Assembly: GCA_032690845.1 (NCBI GenBank)
Contig: CM064420.1
Coordinates: 64,716,707 to 64,780,706 of the forward strand
Source of the DNA: Eleusine coracana subsp. coracana
Lineage: Eukaryota > Streptophyta > Magnoliopsida > Poales > Poaceae
DNA length: 64,000 nucleotides
Reading direction: 5' to 3'
Shown here piece by piece: positions 34,196 to 44,804 of the stretch (position 1 is its first letter; every line of letters starts with the position of its first letter). The notes under the pieces are model-generated. The model searched no databases, was not told where the DNA came from, and saw only the letters and a list, made by a program, of their open reading frames with translations. The position numbers and the translations under genes were made by a program.

Positions 34196-37100
34196 TTAGA
34201 AAACAGGGCAGACACTATCCACACCCAAGTCGACGCCTTTGGCAGTAGGACATTTGGCCAGAGGGCAATGCTCTCCGGCTGTGCCCCACCAGTTGATGCT
34301 CCGGTTCTCCATTGTCAGCGAGAAGTACAACAGCACCCCCATGAATGCAACTCCAGCATCGAGTGCAGCAGATAGAACATAGTTGTACCTCATCCACCAC
34401 TTCTTCCGGTACCGGAACACAAAGAAATTGAATATGGTACCAATGATCAGCCATGAGTTGTAGTTCACAGCCGTTGCTGGGGGCATATAGGCTGTTGCAC
34501 CAAAGAGCACTGGCAGGTTGATCAATGGTATCCATCTCTGGCTACGGAATGCCCTGTGGAGAGTGTACACGATAACAGGGCCTACCGCGCCTATGAGGAA
34601 GAACCAGTTGATCGTGCCATAATTGCCTTGTGGTCCAAAGATGCGCCTCGGCCCAACAAGGCCCCAGATGACTGATGCATCAAAGAATACACGATCGTTA
34701 GGGCACGTCCACGGGCTGTCTGCTGGAAGGTTGTCTGAACAGATGTCCTTGATGGAGCCAAGCAGCCACCATGCCACCCCGGTGTTGACCGTGCCAGCCA
34801 CAATTGTACCAACAAACTAGGTAAAATATTGTACCTTAGTGTTAGTAACTTTGCTTTCTTTGTTCACATAACTAATTTGCTTAAAAATAATGAAATAGGG
34901 ATTTTTATTCACCTGAACAAGGAACATGGATCTCGGAGGGACCTTCATATAATGGCCGAGCTTGAAGTCTGAAAGGAAGGAGATAGCCTGAGACATGCTC
35001 ATGTAACCGTAAACCTTGAAGCAGACATTGGCAATGGGATAGCCGGGCCTTATCAGTCCCATGGCATACTCAGTGATCACGTTCAGACCAGGTGTCTGTC
35101 CTCAAAATTAAAGATGTTTAGCTTTTATAGTAACAGACATCATTGCAACATTAAAATACATACAAAAAGCAGCTCTTCTAAACAAATGTTATAACATGCT
35201 AACATATTACTTGCCTGGTTGGTTGTCGCGCTGATGATGCTGATGGGAAGGGTGAAGATGAAGGCCATGCCGCAGGCAAAGAGGAGGCCCCACCATGGGA
35301 GCTGGATCTCATGTTTCAAGACGGTGCAGAGGAGGAGGGACGCTGTCATTGACAATGCCATCAGTGAGTAGAACCACCACCCTGGAATGTCCTCATATCT
35401 TTTCATCAACTTTGTGTGGATATCAGGCTCGTCATTCTGCGATGCTCGGAAGCGGTAGTAGATTTCCCTGTGCAATAATATATCTAATTCAGTAACAACT
35501 TTCAGTTTGCAAATCTCAGTTTTTTTATGTACACAGCTGAGAAGCCATACTTTCCGTAAAAGAGGCCAACATGTGTGATGGTGGCGGCGATGGTGGCAAA
35601 GCTGAGCCCATAAGTGAGTGCAAAGAAAACGCTGAGGTTGACTTTGCCAAGCTTGTTGTATGCATCCATGTCAAGCTCAAACTGATTGTTGACAATGGCT
35701 CCGATATCATACTCTGTGCCATTTGACATGAACAGGTGCGAGGAGAAGATGGGGAATGTCTTGGCGTTGTAGAGATCGAACCCCCAGTATGCTGTGGGCA
35801 TGACCACATAGACGAACAACACATAGCCGAAAAAGATGTTGACCGTGGCGAAGAAGGGTGAGATGAGTGGGCTCAAGAGGAAGGCAGATACCGTTGCCCA
35901 ATCGAGTGTGAAGGCACCAATGCCCAGGCCCCTCATTCCTGAGCCTAGCTGCTGGGCCGTCACAGACTTGGAGAAGACCCAGCACACCCATGAGATGGAC
36001 GTCAGTGTTGGGAAGAGGTAGCCTGGCATGACATACCATGCGAAGCTGCAGATAAGGGCCACTACGAAGAACTTAGATCGGGATATCTGGCGTGAGCCTG
36101 CGGGGAATTCTTCCTTCTCGTGCAGTGCCCTGGTTCAACATAGAGCAAATGATCAGAGCTATTGTTAGAAGTATTGACTATCTGCAACTGAAATTTGATG
36201 TCATGAAACTATGTAGTAGTGTGTTCTGTAACCAGAGCCTTGTTTTGAACCTGATTGGTGTACTAAAAAAAAAATCCAGTGTTACACCAGAGTGAAAAGT
36301 TCTAGACATTTAAGTAAAATGGTGATTCATCTCTTTCAGACTATTGGCACACTATCCTGAATGCGCTCAGACCAACACCATGAAAGTTTGCCCAACCCGA
36401 ATGTACATGCATCAATTGAATTTGCCCAATCTGTCCCAATTTACTTTGTCATTCTCTGAAGTTGGCATTGGGACAGAGGGAGTACCCTAAGTTTTCGTCC
36501 CCCTTTTACCCGTGTAGCCGAGACTCTATGGAAGTGGCATATGAATGCAAATCCCTTCACAACAGCTCAATGTACCTAGAAGATCGTTCTGTGATACTGA
36601 TGTCAGATAAAGAATTTGTCTAGTTGCCATGATACATTCTTTCATCAAGAACAAGAAGATTCAGTGGGATTGGTCTCTCTTTGGGAGCATCAACCTCAAG
36701 CCACGGACGGGACTGCAAGTCTTTAAGCATGTGCGAGAATCGCGCCTTTTCGGGGCCACTTGGACCTGGACTACGCGCGGTCAGTCCAAGCCGACTACTG
36801 AATGTCTGAATTCACCCAATCCCACCCGTTTTTTTTCAGTCATACAGAGTCAGAGACTCTGCAGTGCAAGTCAGCCCTTGCAGCCTCGCAGTCAGGCCCA
36901 TGCGGACGGGCGGGCGTTCACCGTTCACATCGCTCCGGCTACGCGAGACTGGCCAGGCGCCAACGTCGTATTCATTGCAGAAAACAAGCAAAGTTTGTAC
37001 AAAACTGACAGAAAATGCCCATCCTAGCATCGCTGTCCCCGTCCATTCCGTTATCGTGGACTTCGACACGATGGAATCCAACAAGGAAATTCACATGGCT

Positions 37101-39508
37101 GTCAGCGACTAATTTGGTCTCGTCCAGCACTCTTGCAGTAAGTTGGCGAGCTGAAGCACAAGTTGCCGTCACTGTACTGTGTTGCACAAAGAACAACGTA
37201 ACGCGGACGTAGTACTAGTTGCGGGAGGCTGATGCAACCGATGTGGATGTCCCGAGCCATTGACTTCGCAGGAAAACAATGGCAGTCAGAGTGCAGAGAA
37301 AACAATATGGTGAATGGGACTCGTGATGGTTGCACACGAAGCGAGGCCGTCGGAGTGATGCCAACGCAATCAAGGGTTGGCGTCCTGGAATCTCCTTGTT
37401 TATAATTTGGGAATCTCGCATCCCTGTGGATAATTTTTCAGTTCATGTGGTATGAATAAATAATCTAGACGGGGCTTAAACCAATGAAACACGTAAGCAC
37501 TTGAATGCAGGCCCACAAGATTCTTATATGATCCAGAACTGAGAATGGTGTCAAGGTTAGGTGTGTTACAGGTAGATAGATTAGCAGTTCAGCACAACGA
37601 CAGCGCCATGTCTCTTTTACATGTAGTAGAATCATAGTGGACATCTATATCTGTAGTGATGGATCGTATCTGACCTGTGTAATTGCTCAACAATATATCA
37701 CGCAAAGTTGATTTCCAACTTCTTATGCGCTCGTCAAAAGATTTGAGCAAAATCTTCCCCCACCAATATATAATACTACTCCAAGATATATTAGAACTCA
37801 AGTGCCCACCATATCAGTCGGCTTGAATTGGATAACTCCTACCGAACAAGTTGCTAAGGAAAAGCAATGGTGTGTACGCAATGCAGTCTGAAAACAAAAC
37901 TTGTCCTTTTTTTGGATTAACTAAACCTTGTCATTGCTACCAAATTTTTTTTTCCCCGTCCAGACAACGAACTATACGTGATTATTGGGCGTTCCATTTT
38001 AGCATGAGCTGCCCATCACTGGATCCAGTGGTTGCATTCCCATGATCATGGTGGGGTAAAGTATCTCTGTTCTTGCTCGAGTGCGGAGAGGACCAGCGTA
38101 AAGAAAAAAAGACCATCTAACTGAAACGCCACTGCCTAGCTTGCTGCTATGCTATGTACTCACGGATCATGATGCTCTTCAGATTCTTCCTACTTAAAAA
38201 ATACTAAATATTAAACTAACTTCGTCTTGTTAATGTATCCGGCCAGTGAAATCAGAATCTCCGATCTGGAAACAACTTCGGTGACAACGCTGTGCGTGCG
38301 TCTGTTTCCAGCATAAGGCAAATCAACATCTTACTATCGGTTCCATCACAAGGTTTCGTCAGTTTACTATGCGCCGATTGCTTTGTGCCATCAACTTTAA
38401 GCCCTTACCGTCACGCCAACGGAGAAAAAAACAATCAGTGTTAAAGTTGTATTGCTAGATACCGCATGCAAAAAAGCTACACGCACGAGCTGCCAAGCGT
38501 GTAGCAGTAGCTGGTACGTAGAAGAAAGGGACCAAAAATCAACCAAGAGGTGACTGGTAGTAGTTAATTTTTAAAGTGCGCAACGTGTTGGTCGCCGCCG
38601 GCCCTCAGAAATCCAACCGCCAGGGACAGGCAAACCAAAATCCAACCAAACTGACGAACAAGGTGAACTGGTGAAGAGCAAAAGTCCGAAGGCAGCAAAA
38701 GATCCTTGTAAGTAACGCAGTGAAGTGAACTAGTGAAGGAATGGTAGCTCACCGGAAGAGGGAGACCTGGACGAGCGTGTTCGGCCACCACATGTGCGCC
38801 GGCTCCACGACGTACTTGCGCATCAGTCCAGCCCACCCGTACCCCAGCACCTAAATCAATCGAAGCAATAAGAACATGTTGTTCATTCCTTAAATATAAT
38901 GGCTGTTGATTAGTAGTAGACTAGTAGGTGGCAAGCGAATTAAGGATAAATCAATGGCGAGTAGTAACAGGAACCTGGGTGGTGATGACTAGGAGCCAGG
39001 CAGCGACGAAGGAGATGTTGCGCTTGTAGAAGGCGCGTATGATGTCAACAATCATGACGGCGTATGCGTTGCCGTTGCCGAAGGCGAATCCGGCGTTGGC
39101 GAAGATGGAGATGAGCACGTGCTCCTTGATGTTGAAGGGCCCCGGGTTGAGGCTCCACTCCCCGCCACCGAGCATCGCTGGCGCGCGGAACCTGCGGCGC
39201 GGCAGCACGCGGGCCATGAAGTGGCCCACGGGCAGCGACGCCACCTGCACCGTGATCTGCGTCACGATGAGCGGCTCCGTGCGGTAGGAGAAGAACTGGT
39301 TGAGGAAGCTCATGAGCGCGCAGGAGAAGACCCCGATGGTCCACATCCGGAACGTCCACACCGGCAGCGACGGGTCGTCCGTCGACGGCACGGTCAGACG
39401 CACCTCCTCCACCGGCGACTCCTCCTCCGCCGCCGCCTCCGCCTCTTCTCCGAGGCCCGGCTGCTTGCCGGCGGCCAGGCCGCGCTCGTCCGCCCCTATC
39501 TCACCCAT
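34196..39508 (-). CDS. Oligopeptide transporter, OPT family
   Basis: Six exons on -: 38975-39508, 38753-38850, 35551-36129, 35215-35467, 34913-35095, 34196-34816 (TAA). All join in frame to 755 residues, the usual OPT length (about 720-760). The acidic N-terminus (residues 1-45) is cytosolic, followed by many hydrophobic segments, so a polytopic plasma or internal membrane protein. The two OPT signatures are present: NPG in SLNPGPFNIKEH and a KIPPR variant in HYMKVPPRSMF. Conserved ISATTNQTPGLNVITEYAMG and the C-terminal WWMRYNYVLSAALDAG also fit. OPT proteins couple proton import to uptake of small peptides, glutathione or metal chelates; closest remembered relatives are the plant peptide-transporter clade (AtOPT1/4/5 type), not YSL. 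Intron 2 is 2.6 kb. The intron after 35215 uses a GC donor (CAG|GCAAGT). Substrate is not deducible. Confidence 0.95.
36420..36486. mobile_element. Stowaway-like terminal remnant in OPT intron 2
   Basis: The sequence cattgggacagagggagtac matches a right Stowaway end. A weak inverted partner (ctgtcccaattta) lies at 36431-36443. No full left end was found. Confidence 0.5.
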
Positions 39509-39623
39509 CGCGCGTGGGAATTGGGATGGATTGACAATGCCAAAGCTTTGCTGCTCTTTTCAGCAAGCACCGAGCAGAGGGCTTGGCCTAGTCTGGACTC
39601 TGGACTCTGAACCGAGGCGCGTG

Positions 39624-39629
39624 TTTATA
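39624..39629 (-). promoter_or_regulatory. Probable TATA box of OPT gene
   Basis: TATAAA on the minus strand (tttata on +), about 115 bp upstream of the OPT ATG. Confidence 0.55.
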
Positions 39630-42129
39630 TTGACTGAGACGACGGGGCCTGAAGCCCTTCTCCCTCCTGGTGGCTGTGGACGCGATGATGTTTATGCTAC
39701 TATACTGTACTCGAGTAATTAACCGGGAAGGGGTGTCACACCGTCATCACGTGAGCTGTGGTGGGTGAAATGACAGGAACGGAAAGGAGTAAAAACGGAA
39801 GTGAATCAAATAGTGAATCAATGCAGTGGAATCTGGAATCGGAAACCGCGTGTGAACCATGAATATTCAGATCCCAAAAGATTGCTGCCATGCACCGGTT
39901 GGAGCCAGCCTTTTTGTTTCCCGATGTGAACGCACACAGTACGTACGCCATTGACGAGGAACAACGCACGGGCCGGCGCCGTTTGAATTCGATCGGCGTC
40001 CGTTCCGTCTCCATGGAAAAGACGAGTCGGTACGCAGACGACGGCGTGCCGGACGGAACGACCGCTTTGGCACCAACCAGAGCATCGCTGTCTGGGTCAC
40101 CTCGCCAGGTCCGGCACGGCGACCTGCTCAATCATGACGTGACGTCGCAGTGGCAGTCAGACCCCGGCGGCGCGCGCGTGTGCAGCGCGTCGGCGGCTGG
40201 GTTTCCTTCGTGCCGGCGCGCGGCGAGGTTAAGCAAGAATAAACTACTGGAGCAACTTTTTGGCGTTTCGGCCGGGTTTCCCCGAAAACTCTGGAGTTGT
40301 TTAATGTACGTGCGTCCTTTTTTGAGGGATAATTTACGTGCGTCCTCGTGACAGCTCCAGCACGTGCCGCACGGTGCGGCAGCCTGGACACGGATGGATT
40401 GCCGCGGCGAAGTGTCCGAGATGCGAGGATCCCCGTGACTGGCTGGGAACCGCGCGTCTATCTACGCCGTGGTTTGTACTTTGCCGCCTTGTGCCGTAGT
40501 TTCGGTGACAACACATGGTTTTCATTTGGTCCAGCCATGCGATTTGTTTGGTGTCATCGAGAACGCAGTCTATTTTTTTGGCGCTGTACTGCCGGTTGTG
40601 CACAAGAATGGTATGGGTTTCCGAGGCCCCCTGCAGTGCAGTCAGATCCACACACGGCTCAAAATGCAGTCAAGAATACTATTGAGCCAAGATTCAGGCA
40701 CAATGAAGTTTCGTTGTATAGTATTGACATACAAACGGACAATGTGCACAGAAGAAAAGAAAAATGATGCAAGCCAAAATGGCTGCGTCAACTTCTAAGA
40801 GGACTTGCATTTTCAGCGTTAAAACTTGGTGCTTGTTTCCAACGACCAGCACCAAGTCTGACGGTAGTGACGTGTTCCATCTAAGGGACAAGAATACATA
40901 CACTAAATAATATTTTCCAACTCAAATTTCCTGCAGCTTGCTCGTGAGAACAAGACAAAAGAGACGCATGCCTCTTAACCTCTGAGTTTGAGGTGCTACT
41001 TATAGGTCACCTAAATGACAAAAATGTCACCTTAAGTCCTTAACCCCCTTTTTTATACAGAAGATGACGAGCAATATATGACGACAGATTATTCGCTACT
41101 CTCACAGTCTCTCTCGGTCATGTATCGAAACACCTTTGTGAATTGCGATCACGCAACTGATGTAGAACAGGTATCAACTTGCCAAGTTGATAAGGAGGCG
41201 ACTTCGCACTGCGATGGTCATGTGGCGCAGACCAACATCACGTAGCACAATCATTACAGAATGGAGAACGGACCAAACAAGAGTAGGAATTTTTTGAGGG
41301 GAAAAAAAAAAAAACAGAGAAGGAAGACCGAACGGACTAGACACGCAAGAGTGGCAGCCTGGCAGGAATGCAGTATTGGGAAGAAGTGGCGTTCGAGAGT
41401 CCGCATTTGCATTTTGTAGCTGGCTGCAGTCCAGAGCGCAGGACACTATTTCGAGAAAGAAAACACCGGGATTTTGTTTGTTACCACTACCAAACCAGTG
41501 CAGCGTTCGCCGCGCTGAGCTCAGATTAGACCGTTTGACGACAACTGCGAAGCGAGAATGTTTAGCACATGTGAAATGATCGAAGCCGTGTTGACACGGC
41601 GATATGGCTCGGTCTCATGCAATGGATGGATAAACACCGGATGCTGTGGCAGGCAGGCGCCGATGCGACGAGACAGGTTGAACTGTCACTCGTTCCCATG
41701 TTTCTTTGCTGATAACGCTATCAGAAATGGCAACTGGCCCGCTTAATTCTAGCGGCTGGGCATACTTGTGCTGCACAAGTTAAGAGAATTCAATTGTGAT
41801 TAAGACCAAACTCTGGCATTAGGCTTCCAACACTCAAACAAACGCCCAACCACACCCTTTTTTTTTTTTGAAACCCAACCAACCACAAGTGCTAAACGTA
41901 TTATGATCGACACCCCAACTTTTTGAATAACAATCGAGGGCACATGGACATCGGCCGAGCCAAAGAAGAAAGAATAACTATAAAGAAATTCATCAAAAGA
42001 GGAGCATATATATAATCAAAGCTACTTATTCCATTTCCGGTCACCAACTAGTAGAGCAGCAGTTTACACAATAGAACACAGTATCGGCCTCACGGGACCG
42101 TATCATAATACCATTATACGGATAGACTG
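39630..42129. other. Intergenic, OPT promoter to polyubiquitin 3' flank
   Basis: No credible gene. GC-rich around 39940-40230. The 42000-42129 part is probably polyubiquitin 3' UTR. Confidence 0.4.
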
Positions 42130-42233
42130 CAATCATGGCAAAGCAAGACCCCCTTCCTTCAGTTAGCACCACCACCGGAGCAATCATGGCAAAGCAAGAC
42201 CCCCTTCCTTCAGTTAGCACCACCACCGCGGAG
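42130..42233. repeat. 51-bp tandem duplication across polyubiquitin stop
   Basis: Copies 42130-42180 and 42181-42233 share caatcatggcaaagcaagac and the following cccttccttcagttagcacc. Copy 2 contains the true end of the last ubiquitin unit, tail and stop; copy 1 repeats them in the 3' UTR. Confidence 0.9.
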
Positions 42234-43589
42234 ACGCAGGACAAGATGAAGAGTAGACTCCTTTTGGATGTTGTAATCTGCCAAGGTACGCCCATCCTCC
42301 AGCTGCTTTCCAGCAAAGATAAGCCTCTGCTGATCTGGAGGAATTCCTTCCTTGTCCTGGATCTTGGACTTCACGTTATCGATGGTGTCAGAACTCTCCA
42401 CCTCAAGTGTGATGGTCTTGCCAGTCAGTGTCTTGACAAAGATCTGCATCCCTCCCCGGAGGCGCAGGACAAGGTGAAGAGTGGACTCCTTCTGGATATT
42501 GTAGTCTGCCAATGTGCGCCCATCCTCAAGCTGCTTCCCAGCAAAGATGAGTCGCTGCTGGTCTGGCGGGATGCCCTCCTTGTCCTGAATCTTGGCCTTC
42601 ACATTGTCTATTGTGTCAGAGCTCTCAACCTCTAGAGTGATAGTCTTCCCAGTAAGTGTCTTCACAAAGATCTGCATCCCTCCACGAAGGCGAAGAACCA
42701 AGTGAAGAGTGGATTCCTTCTGGATATTGTAATCAGCCAAGGTGCGTCCATCCTCCAGCTGCTTTCCAGCAAAAATGAGCCTCTGCTGGTCAGGCGGGAT
42801 GCCCTCCTTGTCCTGGATCTTTGCCTTCACATTATCAATGGTGTCAGAGCTCTCAACCTCGAGAGTTATGGTCTTTCCAGTAAGGGTCTTCACAAAAATC
42901 TGCATGCCACCCCTCAGACGAAGGACAAGGTGGAGGGTAGACTCCTTCTGGATGTTGTAATCTGCCAGTGTGCGACCATCCTCAAGCTGCTTTCCGGCAA
43001 AGATGAGCCTCTGCTGGTCCGGGGGGATGCCCTCCTTGTCCTGGATCTTAGCCTTCACATTGTCAATGGTGTCGGAACTCTCAACCTCGAGTGTGATTGT
43101 CTTGCCTGTAAGAGTCTTCACGAAGATCTGCATGCCACCCCTCAGACGCAGGACAAGGTGGAGGGTAGACTCCTTCTGTATGTTGTAGTCAGCCAGTGTA
43201 CGGCCATCTTCAAGCTGCTTCCCAGCAAAGATGAGCCTCTGCTGGTCCGGGGGGATTCCCTCCTTGTCCTGGATCTTGGCCTTGACATTGTCAATTGTGT
43301 CAGAGCTTTCAACTTCCAGCGTGATTGTCTTGCCTGTAAGGGTCTTCACAAAGATCTGCATACCACCCCTCAGACGCAGCACAAGATGGAGAGTAGACTC
43401 CTTCTGGATGTTGTAATCAGCCAACGTACGTCCATCTTCTAGCTGCTTGCCAGCAAAGATGAGCCTCTGCTGGTCTAGAGGGATGCCTTCCTTATCCTGA
43501 ATCTTGGCCTTAACATTATCAATAGTATCAGAACTCTCAACTTCGAGAGTGATGGTCTTGCCAGTCAGTGTCTTGACGAAGATCTGCAT
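42210..43589 (-). CDS. Polyubiquitin, six head-to-tail units
   Basis: ATG 43589 directly follows an intron acceptor (ACAG|ATG). Six 228-nt units follow: 43589-43362, 43361-43134, 43133-42906, 42905-42678, 42677-42450, 42449-42222. A three-residue tail (Gly-Ala-Asn) and TGA (42212-42210) end the frame, 459 residues. Deubiquitinases cut after each RLRGG to release 76-residue ubiquitin and remove the tail. Units 2-5 are the plant consensus. Unit 1 has Leu for Pro38 (codon CTA, 43478-43476) and unit 6 has Ser for Ala28 (42368-42366). An in-frame upstream ATG giving Met-Lys-Gln is intronic and not used. Silent differences between units are many, so recent homogenisation is limited. High, constitutive expression is usual for this gene type. 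Confidence 0.97.
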   Translation of the reverse strand: MQIFVKTLTGKTITLEVESSDTIDNVKAKIQDKEGIPLDQQRLIFAGKQLEDGRTLADYNIQKESTLHLVLRLRGGMQIFVKTLTGKTITLEVESSDTIDNVKAKIQDKEGIPPDQQRLIFAGKQLEDGRTLADYNIQKESTLHLVLRLRGGMQIFVKTLTGKTITLEVESSDTIDNVKAKIQDKEGIPPDQQRLIFAGKQLEDGRTLADYNIQKESTLHLVLRLRGGMQIFVKTLTGKTITLEVESSDTIDNVKAKIQDKEGIPPDQQRLIFAGKQLEDGRTLADYNIQKESTLHLVLRLRGGMQIFVKTLTGKTITLEVESSDTIDNVKAKIQDKEGIPPDQQRLIFAGKQLEDGRTLADYNIQKESTLHLVLRLRGGMQIFVKTLTGKTITLEVESSDTIDNVKSKIQDKEGIPPDQQRLIFAGKQLEDGRTLADYNIQKESTLHLVLRLRGGGAN

Positions 43590-44665
43590 CTGTTTCATAC
43601 AAACAGAATCATGTCAGAGGGCTCGAGTTCAACATACATTATGGTAGATAGAAGTATATCAGTACTTCATTAAATTAACAACAATATGACAGATGCACTA
43701 GAATTACTAAAATCCACTTCATGACAGCCTAAAACAAAATCTTAAGGGCATCCAAAGATTCGGTCTTGTAGGTATAATAATTAAAAACATTTTAAAAAGC
43801 GAATCTAAGCTAGTAGCTAACAAGATGGATGATACATGGTATAGTTGCTATAGAATTAGATGTTTCAATTTTAATTCTGCACTATCATATTCGAATCAGA
43901 TGCATTGCTACTTGATGTTGTCAACTAATACAGAATTATTGTTAACTTGAAAGGACAAATGCATATCATGCTTGGCACAGACGTACTCATACTAACTTAA
44001 TTGAGAACCAACATGCAGCCTTTCCTATGAATAATCATATGAACAAAAACACAGAAAGAAATACCAAGAGCAGGGACAGAAGAAGGCACATGCTTGTTCC
44101 TGTCTTTTGATGCACTCTTTTAATATTATATTAAGATTCATAATAAGTATACTATTTATGCATTTGGTGTTTCAGTATAATAAGCATCTATAAGCTAATA
44201 AGCACTAGATAAAAACATAACCAATCTGCATGATTGGAAGTGCAACTGAACTGATGTTTCCAAACCACAACTAAATTCTGCCACCAATCAACGAACTGGT
44301 CTAGTCTCATACAGGTAATAAAGCATCTATGAGCCGAAGGAACTACGAAATCAATCGCATGTCCATGAAATAAGTTGCAGTGACCCGCCAATGTGATCAA
44401 ATAGACAATCAGAAGTTCAGAACCCTAACGGATAAAAAAAAATCTAGCCTGATCGCTACAGCTAACAGTAGGTTTCAGATCGACTCAAGCTAAATTATTC
44501 TAAATCCTCCACTATACCAAAACAAACGACCAAATTAATCGCAACTATCAGGGTCCCTCGAAACCCTAGGTTTCAGATCGACACAAACCGCGAAATCATA
44601 TCAGAATCCAATCGGATCGGGGCATATCATCAGACTGAGATAGGAGCAGGGAGCGGAATCGATAC
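43590..44665 (-). other. 5' UTR intron of polyubiquitin gene
   Basis: Donor CAAG|GTATCG at 44666/44665 and acceptor AACAG|ATG at 43590. Plant polyubiquitin genes commonly have one long leader intron ending next to the ATG that raises expression. The leader exon is about 44666-44775. Confidence 0.85.
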
Positions 44666-44796
44666 CTTGCGAGACGGAGATAGCTGCCAAGCGACGAACC
44701 GAAGGCGTCCCTAGGAACACGGGAGGCGACGAGAAGATTGGGGGAGAACTTGTGGCGATCGGAAAATCTGATCTGAGACCTGCGAGGCGAGGAGGA

Positions 44797-44804
44797 CTAT
44801 TTAA
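44797..44804 (-). promoter_or_regulatory. TATA-like box of polyubiquitin gene
   Basis: TTAAATAG on the minus strand lies about 130 bp upstream of the leader-intron donor, placing the start of transcription near 44770. Confidence 0.5.

Noticed and set aside
42702..43442. Plus-strand ORFs opposite polyubiquitin
   Set aside because: Repeating with the 228-nt unit, they are antisense frames of the ubiquitin coding sequence.
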